64,000 nucleotides of DNA, taken from DATFDN01 sp963767645. Its GTDB lineage: Bacteria > Pseudomonadota > Alphaproteobacteria > Acetobacterales > Acetobacteraceae. Positions 1 to 8,477 of this stretch are shown here, in pieces. Location of the stretch: contig CAVYEW010000008.1 in assembly GCA_963767645.1 (NCBI GenBank), positions 1 through 64,000 of the forward strand, given 5' to 3'. Every line of letters starts with the position of its first letter. Positions within the stretch are counted from its first letter, which is position 1. The position numbers and the translations under genes were made by a program. The notes under the pieces were generated by a model. It searched no databases, had not been told where the DNA came from, and worked only from the letters and a program-made list of their open reading frames with translations.

Positions 1-333
1 ATACACGGAATTTCCCGACGCTGCGCTGAACCAAGGAGAGGTGGCAGGGGATCCAGGCGGAAAGGAGAGACTTAGAGCGACGGGCTGCGACATGCCTTTA
101 CGTTCCGGCGAGATCGTCCGGTCCCAAATATACAAGGTCGATCTTGCTGACGTCCTCGGCGACCTGCGCTCGTAGCAGACCCGCTCGCTGCAAATTCAGC
201 GCGGCTTGAACGGTGCCGAGCGGTGCGCCTTCGGTCGAGAGCATCGCGGCTGACCAGCCCAGTCGTGAACCTGAACCGCTGTACCGGGCGAGGAGGCACG
301 CCTAGCCACGCGACACTCGCCCAATAGCGGCGA
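1..333. other. No convincing gene; downstream flank of hamB
   Basis: No reading frame here has credible protein composition. A 100-codon minus-strand frame at 72-374 is arginine/serine-rich with no recognisable motif and overlaps the reconstructed 3' end of hamB. I see no tRNA, terminator hairpin or copy of the tRNA-Gly 3' end that could mark the left end of the island, so that end is probably outside the window. Confidence 0.5.
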
Positions 334-3300
334 TCAGCCCAAGTTCGGTTCTCTAATCGCGCGAAGCTGGGCAAACTCCACCCATATCGGCTTAGTTTCC
401 AGCGTCGGCCAGTCAGGCAACGCGCTCCGGGCGGCGACAGCTTCCGAGTTAAGCCACTGCCGGAGCTCCTGACCCGTCGTGAAAGCCGCGGCCGTGTCTG
501 TCACGGCCTTGATCGCCGCAAGCCTGGAATTGAGCCAGCTTGGATGAGAATCGATGCGGATCGGTTCAACGTGCCTGTCTCCACGGCGGGCACGGCGAGA
601 CCGAGTTCGTGGTCCTCTAGAGCCAGGTCAAATGGGCCCACCGTGTCGCCATTTGCGGCAGCGCGGACGCGGATCGCCTCCATTGCCCAGGGCAAACGGT
701 AGACGAGGCCGCCTTCAACAAATTGCAGCGTTTCCGAGGACTGCCCGGCGGCCAGCGGCGCGAGCGGCTGACCGAGCAGCCAGGCTTGCAGGATGTCGCG
801 CCAGTTCGCCGGTAAGGGATCGGGGGTGAACGGATAGAAGGCGAAGACCCGCTCGGCGAGGCCGGAGATCGCGGTGATCGCCCCTGCGGTGTCGCCCTCG
901 AGGATCGCGCCGTTGGCCTGGATGAGGAGCAGATTAGCGTCCGCGGCGATCGCGTCGAGCGCCTGGCCCGTCGTCAGTCCGACCCCGGCCAGAAAATAGC
1001 CGCGGCGTCGGGCCGCGGTCGATTGACTCCAGATCAATCGGCTGCGGGACACCAGGCCCGTCTTGAGCGCCTCCTGTATGGGCGCGGCCTGACGCTGCAG
1101 GCGGCGGTGCCACAGCGAGGATTGGAGGATGTCGTCGAGCGCGGCTTCTATCCCGTCGTCCGGAATGTCGTTCTCGCCGATGAGGCTTAGGATCGCCGTG
1201 TCGAGCGTCGCGAGGTGACGTTCCCATTCGGTGAGGGCGCGCTCGCGGTCCTCCGGCTTTTCGTTGGCGACTTCGGGAAAGGTCCAGGCAGCGGCGTTGT
1301 TGACGACGTATTCGACCAGTTGGCCCAGGTCGCTGCCGACGCGCGCGCGCATGCGCGTCAGCAATGCCGCTACGAGGCGAACCAGCCCGCTTTCCATTTC
1401 GCGAGCGCCAAGGTCAGTGATGAGCGCTTCCCAGTTCCGACGCTTCTTGGGGATTTCATCGAACATAGGGAAGAGAACCATGCCCTCGACATCGACATAG
1501 GCACGTCCGGCGCGCCCGATAACGTTTTTGAACTCGCTGATTTCGATCCGCTCGCCAGCGCGATGGAGGGAGTACATTACAACCGCCGTAGCCGACAGGT
1601 TGAGGCCCTGGGCCAGGGTTGGCGAGGAGATAGTCACCTTGAGGACGTTTTCACGGAGCAGGCGTTCGATCTCTTTGCGATACGCCGTCGGCAACGCGCC
1701 ATGGTGAAGTGCCACGCCGAGACGCAGACATTTGAGGATGGCGCTCTCGGCGCCCAGCCATTCCTCACCCAGGGCGATCGCGGTATTCAGGACGTCTGGA
1801 TCGGCTTCCAGCAGCGAGCGCAGGGTGCCGCGCTCATGTAAATCCACGATGACATCGGCGAACGGTTCGACGCTGCGCCGCTCGGGGCAGAAAACGAGGA
1901 CGGTTTGGCCGTCATCGACGAGCCGCCAAGCGGTCGCGAGGGAGAGTTCGCGCTGGTCGTCGGGAAAAAGCCGGGTGCGGCGCCGCTTCGGCGGAGTCCA
2001 GTTGGGTGGGGCAACGCCCGTGATGAAACGTTGGACCCAGGGCCGCTCATCGCCGACCCAGAGATTTAGCCGCGCGGTCGGCGACGTCCATACCACCTCT
2101 CCGAAGCGCAGCCGGGTCGGCCGCCAGTTGTTCTTGATGATCCCGCCCGGGTGATCGCGGCGCAGCCACGCCGCAAAGTCGTCGAGCTGGTCGCCATCGG
2201 GAAGAATAGCCGAGAGGCAGACGATGCGGCGCTGCTGGGCATCGGCGCGGCGCAGGAGCCGCTGGATCTGCACCTCGTAGCGGACCTCGCGCTCGTTAAG
2301 GCCGATCATGTGCCCTTCGTCGAAGACAAGCAGGCCGACATCATCGAGCAGCGAAGGATCGTTGCGCAGCGCAAAGTCGAGTTTCTCCGGCGTTGCAACG
2401 ACTATGTCGCGTTCGCGGATCGCGTCCTCATCGAAGCCGCTGACGCCGATGCTGCCATAGAGGGCCGAAATAGTCTTCCCGAGCGGGCCGAAGGTCCGCT
2501 GCAGCGTAGTTTCGGTTTGCGCCGATAGCGCGCGCAGCGGCGTGACGAACACCACCCGCTTGCCGCCGGCGAGACAGCGCAGGATGCATAGTTCGGCAAT
2601 GCGCGTCTTGCCGGCGCTCGTCGGCAATGACACCACCAGGTCGTCAGACTGGTCGACAGCGCGGGCGGCCGCCTCGGTCTGCGACGGCCATAAGTCGATC
2701 TCCGCCTTCGCCCGACGTTGCATCAGCGCGATGAACAGTTCGCGCAGCCGCGGCCAGTCCGCCGCCAATCCACCGGCGGGCTCAAGCGGCACTTTTTCGT
2801 GGAACGTGCTCGACCACAGGTCTGAGAGGAGGTGGATCGCGACGCGATGCGCCCACCATTGCGGCAGCATATTCATCTCGCCGCAGATCGCCAGGCCCAC
2901 GCGAAGCCGTTCGACCGCCTGATCGACAAGCGCTTGCTCGCCGCGTTCAAGCGCGAGCAGGTAGAGGGACATGGCGCCCATGAAGGCGTCGGTGAGCGCG
3001 GTATCGAGGCCGTCGAACAGAAAATCGTCGCCACCGGCATCCGGCGGCGCGGCGACGGCGGCTTCAGCCTGATCGAGCCTGTCCTGAATGGCGGCGGCGA
3101 TTCGCGCATCGCTGCCTTGGCCGGAGGCCCGATAATCGAGAACGCTGCCGCGCAAGGCGCCGAAGTTGCGGCGCATCAGCAGCGCGAGGGCACGCTCGAC
3201 GCGAGAGAAATTTTCGTCTGCCTCGACGATCGCGAGGAGGGAATAGGCCCGAGCGGACAGGTGAGCGAGATGATATGCGGCGGCCGCCATGACAAAATGG

Positions 3301-3617
3301 AAGTCGCGATCGACCTCCTGGCGATTGCCTTTGGCCATCACCGCCTCAAGCGCGGTGGCGGCCTGCTCGAAGGCGGTGCGGGCCTGGGTGGGATCGCCGC
3401 CAAGCTCTCGAAGGCGCAGACCGAGGCCGAGCAGGGCATAGGCATAGCTGTGCAGGTCGTAGCTGAGCTGCGGCGCGAAAGCTGGCGCGTCGGGCGGAAG
3501 GGCGCCATCGCGCCAGATGATCGCGCGGGCCTGTCCGCGTGCAATCAGCCGACCCCGGAAGCCAGCGGTCGCCGCTTCGGCGATATCGGCGGCGATGGCG
3601 TCAGGGGTGGTTGGCAT
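334..3617 (-). CDS. hamB: Hachiman defence helicase HamB (one apparent frameshift near the 3' end)
   Basis: This is a superfamily 2, Ski2-like helicase and the second gene of a Hachiman antiphage pair; in this family HamB works with the nuclease HamA. The intact part is 1038 codons with a helical N-terminal region of about 300 residues. Visible motifs are the Walker A segment PTSAGKT, the DEGH box in VFDEGHMIG, QGLNL, and motif VI NVIGRAGRA. Its start overlaps the hamA stop by 17 bp, so the two are co-transcribed. The uninterrupted frame stops at 501 with a poor-looking tail. From about position 570 leftward a neighbouring frame reads naturally (starting VEPIRIDSHPSWLNSRL) for about 78 codons to a stop at 334. 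One missing base near 568-573 would explain this, giving a protein of roughly 1095 residues. Family call is strong; the frameshift is inferred from reading frames. Confidence 0.85.
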
Positions 3618-4380
3618 CGGCGATCACCCGATCGTAGACGGCGCCGATGAAGGCGCCATGTCCTTCCACGCGCAGTCCGATGCCCCATTGATTGATGGTG
3701 CCTGGATAGGCCTGGAGGGCCGCGGTCAGCAGCGCGTCCGGCGCGTTACCAGAGAATGTGAAAAGCAGATGTCGGACACTTTGCGGCGGGATGCCGTGCT
3801 TGAGCAGGGCGTCATCGATCGCATCGGCTAGCGGCAGATTGTCGAGTTCGAGCAAGCGCGCCGATATGAAGTGCAGCGCGTGAGCCGAGGGCAGGCCTCC
3901 ATCCTTGTCCAGCCCAGCGCGAGCTTCGGTCAGCACCTGGGTCGTCAATGAAGCGCGGCTCTTCGCCTCAGTCTTCAGGAAACTCAGGCGTTGCGACTGC
4001 GGATCCTGCAGAATGCCGATCACGTCATCGCCGCGCATCGCCATGTTGCGATGATCCTTCCAGCGCAGACGCTTGATCGGCGCGCGATAGCCGCCGCTGT
4101 GGGCGTCTATCCATTCCGTCGCGTAGATCTCGCCGAGGTCGCCTGACCGGATCTGCTTAGTGGTCGGCAGCTTACCCTCGATTACCGCGGCGGCCGCCGG
4201 CTTGCCGAGCCGGGCGAGTGCGCGCGCCACCTGTTCTTCCGAGGCGTAATGCCCGGCCACGATCGCCGCGGTAGCCTGAATGCCGACCGCTAGGTGCGTG
4301 GCCTGGCCGGCCATCACCCGGCGATGATGACTCCCCACCTGTTCGTCGACCGAAATGCACCAATCATTGAACTGCGCCAC
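3601..4380 (-). CDS. hamA: Hachiman defence protein HamA (DUF1837-type nuclease)
   Basis: A 259-residue protein matching the HamA/DUF1837 pattern, a PD-(D/E)XK-like nuclease. Visible elements are GDLGE with Glu84, the segment KRLRWKDH, the acidic pair in RGDDVIGI (Asp118-119) and TEAK with Glu138 and Lys140, which together could form the E...D...ExK active site. It lies directly upstream of hamB with a 17-bp overlap, the normal Hachiman order. The upstream endonuclease gene ends 15 bp away, so all three minus-strand genes may form one transcript. The assignment rests on the motifs and on the helicase neighbour; neither alone would be as convincing. Confidence 0.83.
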   Translation of the reverse strand: MAQFNDWCISVDEQVGSHHRRVMAGQATHLAVGIQATAAIVAGHYASEEQVARALARLGKPAAAAVIEGKLPTTKQIRSGDLGEIYATEWIDAHSGGYRAPIKRLRWKDHRNMAMRGDDVIGILQDPQSQRLSFLKTEAKSRASLTTQVLTEARAGLDKDGGLPSAHALHFISARLLELDNLPLADAIDDALLKHGIPPQSVRHLLFTFSGNAPDALLTAALQAYPGTINQWGIGLRVEGHGAFIGAVYDRVIADANHP

Positions 4381-4395
4381 CCTCGTTCCTCCCGG

Positions 4396-5286
4396 TCACT
4401 GCGGAAAGAGGTCGCGGACGCGGATGAACGGAGCGCCGGTTTCAGCGGCGCGGCGGACTTTGCGTTCAAGAACCTGGTTGAGTGGGAGTTCGCGATCGAG
4501 CATCTCGTAGAGGTCAAGGCCGTCCATGCAGATGACGCGCTTGCCGCGTCCGAAGGCGGCTAGGCCGTCGTCAGTGAAGCCGCTGTTGCTGACAAACAAC
4601 CCGCGGGTCCACGCAGCCTTCTGCTCGATCTTGCCGTGGAAGGTATGCAGCTCGGCGACGCCGATTGGCTGACCGTGCCATTTGGCTTCGAGAAGGTAGA
4701 TCTCACTCGCGAGCTGAAAGCTGCCGTCGATCTGTTCGCCACGCAACCGGAAGGGCTCATGCGCAGCCAAGCCGAAGGCATCGAACAGGCCCTTGAGGAA
4801 GCCTTCAAAGGCATACCCGCGCGCATGCGGCGCCAACGCCGTGACCTGCAGCAGGTCCGTCTTGATCTTGATGATCGCCGCGCGGTTGATGGGAACAGGC
4901 TGCGGGCTTGCCGAGGGGCGGGACGGCGCGGAGCCGCCCGAGAGCCGGCTGATCAGGCCTTGGTAGCGTTTCTCGGCAGAAGCGACGGGATCGGCGCCGC
5001 CGGAACGGGTTAGATATTCATTGCGATGTTCCCAGAGCGCTTCCAGCGCGCGAACGGCGGTCGCGTCATCGCAGGTCTGGAGGAAATAGCGCAGGCGCTT
5101 GCCCTTCGATCCGCCATGGGTCGCGTATTTCGGATCGTCGATGTTGATCCTGAGCTCGGAGGCGAAGAAGTCTGAAAAGCGGGTGTCGGAAAAATCCAGC
5201 ACGAAGCCTGGGCCCCGCACGAAATCGACGAGGTCGTCAATAAATCTCAAATCAATGGAGCGGATCGAGCTAATGACTTGTCTCAC
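4396..5286 (-). CDS. Mrr-like restriction endonuclease with AbiJ-type N-terminal domain
   Basis: A 296-residue protein with two parts. The N-terminal third (containing FVLDFSDTRFSDFF and GGSKGKRLRYFL) resembles the N-terminal domains of AbiJ-type abortive infection proteins; that resemblance is from memory and tentative. The C-terminal half is a PD-(D/E)XK nuclease of the Mrr/type IV type: RGYAFEGFLKGLFDAFGL, then EQIDGSF supplying the Asp, then LLEAKW supplying the ExK, followed by the usual core strand GLFVSNSGFTDDG. All catalytic acidic and lysine residues expected are present. It is the first gene of the minus-strand run that continues into hamA and hamB, 15 bp from hamA, which suggests an accessory effector of that locus or an independent type IV-like restriction gene. 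Confidence 0.7.
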   Translation of the reverse strand: MRQVISSIRSIDLRFIDDLVDFVRGPGFVLDFSDTRFSDFFASELRINIDDPKYATHGGSKGKRLRYFLQTCDDATAVRALEALWEHRNEYLTRSGGADPVASAEKRYQGLISRLSGGSAPSRPSASPQPVPINRAAIIKIKTDLLQVTALAPHARGYAFEGFLKGLFDAFGLAAHEPFRLRGEQIDGSFQLASEIYLLEAKWHGQPIGVAELHTFHGKIEQKAAWTRGLFVSNSGFTDDGLAAFGRGKRVICMDGLDLYEMLDRELPLNQVLERKVRRAAETGAPFIRVRDLFPQ

Positions 5287-5402
5287 GTAAGAATCGGGCG
5301 CGACCGGTGGTGTTTGGCGCTGAAGTCGACGACACTGCAGCCGTCACAAGAGATCGGACGAGGGAAACGCTGCAAGCAGCAACCGTCCAGGATGTGCCCG
5401 AG

Positions 5403-6260
5403 ATGAAGGCAGGCGGCGGAGTGAACCGGGAGGCACGTAGGATCACTGCCAGCTTCGAGGCTATCGACGACCTGCTGTGGCAGGCGGTGGCCGGACGGCT
5501 GCCGACGCTCGGTGCCGTCACGCTGGCCCGGTCTGGCCGGATCGGGCCGCTGGTCGAACTGGCGACGGCGGTCGCGACCCTGCCCGACGCCTATAGCGGC
5601 GTGACGGTCGAGCCCCCCGTCTTTCATCAGATCAACCGCGCACTTCGGGAGGGAACGGTGAGCGGCGCGGGCGCCCGTGATCGAGCGGGCGTGTTCCCGC
5701 TGTCGCGCCACGACCCTGAGGGTAATGGGCCCGAACGTCTGGTTTGGGATCAGTGGGCTAAGCATGCCGAGAACGCGGCTGTCGCGGCGGGTCTCGCGCG
5801 GGGACTGGCAGCGGGGCTCATGGGCGCCCTCGGCGAGCTGCTGGACAATGTCTTCGAGCATAGCGGCCGGTCGGAGAGCGGCGTCGCGGTCTATGCCGCG
5901 AGCGAAGGCGCCTTCGAATTCGTCGTCGCCGACGCGGGGCGCGGCGTGCTGGCAAGTCTGCGTGAGAACCCGGAGTTCGCTGGGCTGACGGATTCCGGAA
6001 CGGCGCTGCGGGTGGCCGCGTCCGACGGCGCATCGCGGCACGCTCGAAGCACGGGGCACGGCTACGGTATCGGTCGGTTGTTTCGCGCACTCGCTCATGA
6101 CGCCGCCGAGTTACGATTTCGCAGCGGCGACCACGCCCTGCGGCTCTGGGGCGACGCCCCGAGCCTCACCGGGCAGGTGGAGTTGGCGCAGAAGGCTTGG
6201 CTGGGCGGCCTCGCCGTCTCGGTGCGCTGCGCGCCGAATGTGCCGCGTCGGCAGCCGTAG
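5403..6260 (+). CDS. GHKL-family ATPase (histidine-kinase-like ATP-binding protein)
   Basis: A soluble protein with a GHKL/HATPase ATP-binding fold in its C-terminal half. The N box is ELLDNVFEHS, the G1 box is VADAGRGV and the G2 box is GHGYGIGRLF. There is no dimerisation/phosphoacceptor histidine helix or membrane segment, so it is not a classical sensor kinase; it looks more like anti-sigma-factor-type or MORC/defence-type ATPases. The start is uncertain: ATG at 5403 gives 285 residues and leaves a 116-bp divergent gap to the endonuclease gene, while GTG at 5307 would give 317 residues and leave 20 bp. Its 3' end overlaps the convergent gene 6111-7382 by 150 bp. A STAS-like protein is encoded in that convergent operon, a pairing reminiscent of ATPase/antagonist switches. 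Confidence 0.6.
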   Translation: MKAGGGVNREARRITASFEAIDDLLWQAVAGRLPTLGAVTLARSGRIGPLVELATAVATLPDAYSGVTVEPPVFHQINRALREGTVSGAGARDRAGVFPLSRHDPEGNGPERLVWDQWAKHAENAAVAAGLARGLAAGLMGALGELLDNVFEHSGRSESGVAVYAASEGAFEFVVADAGRGVLASLRENPEFAGLTDSGTALRVAASDGASRHARSTGHGYGIGRLFRALAHDAAELRFRSGDHALRLWGDAPSLTGQVELAQKAWLGGLAVSVRCAPNVPRRQP

Positions 6261-7382
6261 GCGCAAAGCGGTCTTGGCGGAGGTCTCATAGGATGCTCGC
6301 ACCAGCGCGACATTGTGCGCGAGGAGGTCGTCGATCGGCGCACCTTTCGGGGTCGGGAACTTCACCCATTTCAGCCGGCCGGATTCGGTCAGATGAGCCC
6401 GCCGCCGGCGGATGGTGCGCGAGAAGGCCTCGGTCTCGACCAGCGCGACGTCGGAGAAATGCCGTCGCAGCACGTCCAGCTTACGCCCGCCGCCCCGGAT
6501 CACGAGCGCAAGCTGCCGGCCGACGCGATCGGCGAGCGCGCAGAGCTGGGCGACGTGCCAGTCGATCCGCTCGCCCCGGCCGCAGCCGGTCGCGAACTCG
6601 AACGCGAGGATCTCGATCTCCCGGCGGTCAGCGATGAGCTCGGCCCACCTGGTGTAGTGGTCCTGGGTGCGGCCGTTCACGTGCAGGGCGGCCGGCAGGC
6701 CCGCCCTCGCCATCTCCGTCCAGGCCAATAGAATGCGCTTCATGGCGTGGAGGTTGTCAGTGCGCGGTACGTCCGTCAGGACGCTGTAGTTCGGCGTCGT
6801 TACGAGCGTGACGCCGAGCGCCCGCAAGGCGGTCAGGATGGCGGGGCGATCCTTGAGTTCCCACCAGCGCTCGATGGGCCCGTCTTTGTCGACGCCGGAC
6901 ACCACGATCGCTGCGCCCTCGGGGATCAAGAACCGCGCCGCGAGATCGGCACGGGAAGCCACGTGCGGCTTGCTGGTCGCGAGGTTGACCAGGTCATAAA
7001 GGGAGATCGCGACGGCCGGCTCGTCTAGGGTCGCCGCGCGTCCATAGCGGTGGTCGACGAAGGGGATGATCGCCGGCAGCGGGGGCACGCCGTTGGCCAC
7101 GGCGCGCGGCGCCGTTTCGAAACCCAGACCTTCGACCTCGCGCATCCGAGCCACGAAGATGCGCGGATTGAACCGGCAGACCATGTCGCACTTGGTCTTG
7201 TCCTGGCAGGAGCAGAGGTCGCGGCAGTCGAGGACGCCCGCGTCGGTGTGGACGCCGCCGCAGCGATCGCGTTCGAGGCAGGTCGGGCAGCCCAGCGACG
7301 GGGCGTGGCGCGTGGCGTCGTCCCAGAGCCGCTGTGGCTGCGGGAAGTGGCGCGAGGGCTCATGGGACGGTCGGCGGTTCAT
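6111..7382 (-). CDS. Cysteine-rich protein of unknown function (possibly DUF4417-related)
   Basis: A 423-residue protein I do not recognise with confidence. Its N-terminus holds a cysteine cluster: CPTCLERDRC, then CRDLCSCQDKTKC and CRFNPR, which could bind zinc or an iron-sulfur cluster. The middle reads as alternating strands and helices (TTPNYSVLTDVPRTDN, LHVNGRTQDHYTRW, LALVIRGGGRKL), which vaguely recalls the TIM-barrel-like DUF4417 proteins. It is the last gene of a three-gene operon, coupled to the preceding one by an ATGA overlap. The last 50 codons overlap the convergent ATPase gene and are Arg/Ala/Pro-rich, so the true C-terminus may be shorter or the frame may be shifted there. Function unknown. 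Confidence 0.5.
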   Translation of the reverse strand: MNRRPSHEPSRHFPQPQRLWDDATRHAPSLGCPTCLERDRCGGVHTDAGVLDCRDLCSCQDKTKCDMVCRFNPRIFVARMREVEGLGFETAPRAVANGVPPLPAIIPFVDHRYGRAATLDEPAVAISLYDLVNLATSKPHVASRADLAARFLIPEGAAIVVSGVDKDGPIERWWELKDRPAILTALRALGVTLVTTPNYSVLTDVPRTDNLHAMKRILLAWTEMARAGLPAALHVNGRTQDHYTRWAELIADRREIEILAFEFATGCGRGERIDWHVAQLCALADRVGRQLALVIRGGGRKLDVLRRHFSDVALVETEAFSRTIRRRRAHLTESGRLKWVKFPTPKGAPIDDLLAHNVALVRASYETSAKTALRLRLPTRHIRRAAHRDGEAAQPSLLRQLHLPGEARGVAPEPQGVVAAAKS

Positions 7383-7729
7383 TTCACGCTGATCTCCGCG
7401 GTGTCGCCAAAGAGACCCACGCGCTGGAGCACCCCTTCGGCGTAGCCGCCGCCGTCGTGGATGGCCGCTGTCAGCTCAGGTGAAGGGTTGGCCACCCGCC
7501 CGATCGCGCGCAGGCCGTCGCTAACGGCGAGGCCGTCGGGTCCGCTCTGGACGATCAGCGTGTCACCGGCCCTGACGCCGGAGCCGGCGTTCAGCTCGGC
7601 GGTGACGGTGCGGGCGGCCTCGGACATGGTAAGGTCGAGGAGCGTCGGCGCTTTTAGACGGTCGAGGCCACCATCCCAGCGCTTGCGCCACGGCTTACCG
7701 GTCTGCGCGCGGATATAGTCGAGGCCCAT
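7379..7729 (-). CDS. Small protein of unknown function, middle gene of the unassigned operon
   Basis: A 116-residue protein starting MGLDYIRAQTGKPWRKRWDG. The start at 7729 is chosen because it overlaps the upstream stop as ATGA, and the same overlap links it to the downstream gene, so all three products are translationally coupled. The C-terminal half (GDTLIVQ, then GLRAIGRVANPSPEL, then GGGYAEGVLQRVGLFGD) has the strand-rich look of a small beta domain such as HIRAN, but this is only an impression. There is no signal peptide, membrane segment or catalytic motif. Confidence 0.5.
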   Translation of the reverse strand: MGLDYIRAQTGKPWRKRWDGGLDRLKAPTLLDLTMSEAARTVTAELNAGSGVRAGDTLIVQSGPDGLAVSDGLRAIGRVANPSPELTAAIHDGGGYAEGVLQRVGLFGDTAEISVK

Positions 7730-8292
7730 CAGGCGGTCTCCAGGAGCGGGCTGAAGGATTTGGATTTGCCCTGCTTGCGTTCGACGAGCAGGCCTTTGGT
7801 GGCCAGCGCCGACAGGCGGTTGTTCCAAGCCGTCGGCCCGATCCCCTGGCTGCCGAAGCGGGCGGCGAGTTCTGGGGCGGTGGTGGCACCGAACTCGATC
7901 ACCGCCTCGAAGGTCGAGCGCTGGGCAGGGTCAAGGTCGCCGATCAGTCGGGCGCCGAGGACGCGGTCATAGGTATCGAGCTCGCAGCTCCAGAGCGCAT
8001 CCCCACGGGCGCGAACGAAGAACTCCAGCTCCTCGGCAACGGCCGGGAGGAGGTTGGCAACGACGGGGTAGATGTTGGGGAGGGTTTGTCGGGCGTAGTC
8101 GCGGAATCCGATGACGGCCTCGCGTAGGAAGGAGGCGGTCGCAACCTCAACTCGGTCGAAGTCGAGGAAGGCGGGCGCCGGCGTCTCCGACGAGCGCGTC
8201 GCGGCGATCAGCGTGCTCAGCAGCTTCCGTCCCGGGATGGCACCCGAGAGGATGGTCTGGCCGCCAGTCAGATCGATCAGTCGATGCCGCAT
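7729..8292 (-). CDS. STAS-like (DUF4325-type) protein with C-terminal winged helix
   Basis: A 187-residue protein. Its first half contains FLDFDRVEVATASFLREAV, the typical strand-helix element of STAS-like DUF4325 domains. The C-terminal 65 residues (FEAVIEFGATTAPELAARFG, then WNNRLSALATKGLLVERKQG) look like a winged helix-turn-helix. It leads the three-gene operon. In other genomes DUF4325 proteins commonly sit beside GHKL ATPases, and here such an ATPase gene lies just beyond the operon on the other strand. A role as regulator or switch partner of that ATPase is inference. The upstream gap to abiEi carries a TATAAG element and a GAGGG ribosome-binding site before the ATG. Confidence 0.55.
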   Translation of the reverse strand: MRHRLIDLTGGQTILSGAIPGRKLLSTLIAATRSSETPAPAFLDFDRVEVATASFLREAVIGFRDYARQTLPNIYPVVANLLPAVAEELEFFVRARGDALWSCELDTYDRVLGARLIGDLDPAQRSTFEAVIEFGATTAPELAARFGSQGIGPTAWNNRLSALATKGLLVERKQGKSKSFSPLLETA

Positions 8293-8403
8293 TCACTACC
8301 CTCACTTATATGACGTGAAGATGGTGAATGAGTCGCGCGCCGTCAAGGGTATCCGGCACTACGCTATGGTTTTCCGTACCTCGCCAGGAGAAAAGCGAAT
8401 GTC

Positions 8404-8477
8404 TGTCCGAAATTAGTATACTTTCTTCGGACCACCAGCTTTGCTCCTGTCCGAAAAAAGACTACAAGTTTCGGACA
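8404..8477 (+). promoter_or_regulatory. abiE operator: two inverted repeats over the abiEi promoter and start
   Basis: Two copies of the same inverted repeat are visible. The first has arms GTCCGAA at 8405-8411 and TTCGGAC at 8426-8432. The second has arms TGTCCGAAA at 8448-8456 and TTTCGGACA at 8469-8477. Equivalent arms are 44 bp apart, about four helical turns. A TATACT element (8417-8422) lies inside the first repeat, and the last base of the second is the A of the abiEi ATG. AbiEi antitoxins of other systems are known to repress their own promoter by binding inverted repeats, so this is very likely the autoregulatory operator. Confidence 0.75.

Noticed and set aside
72..374. 100-codon minus-strand frame
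   Set aside because: Low-quality composition and conflict with the reconstructed end of hamB.
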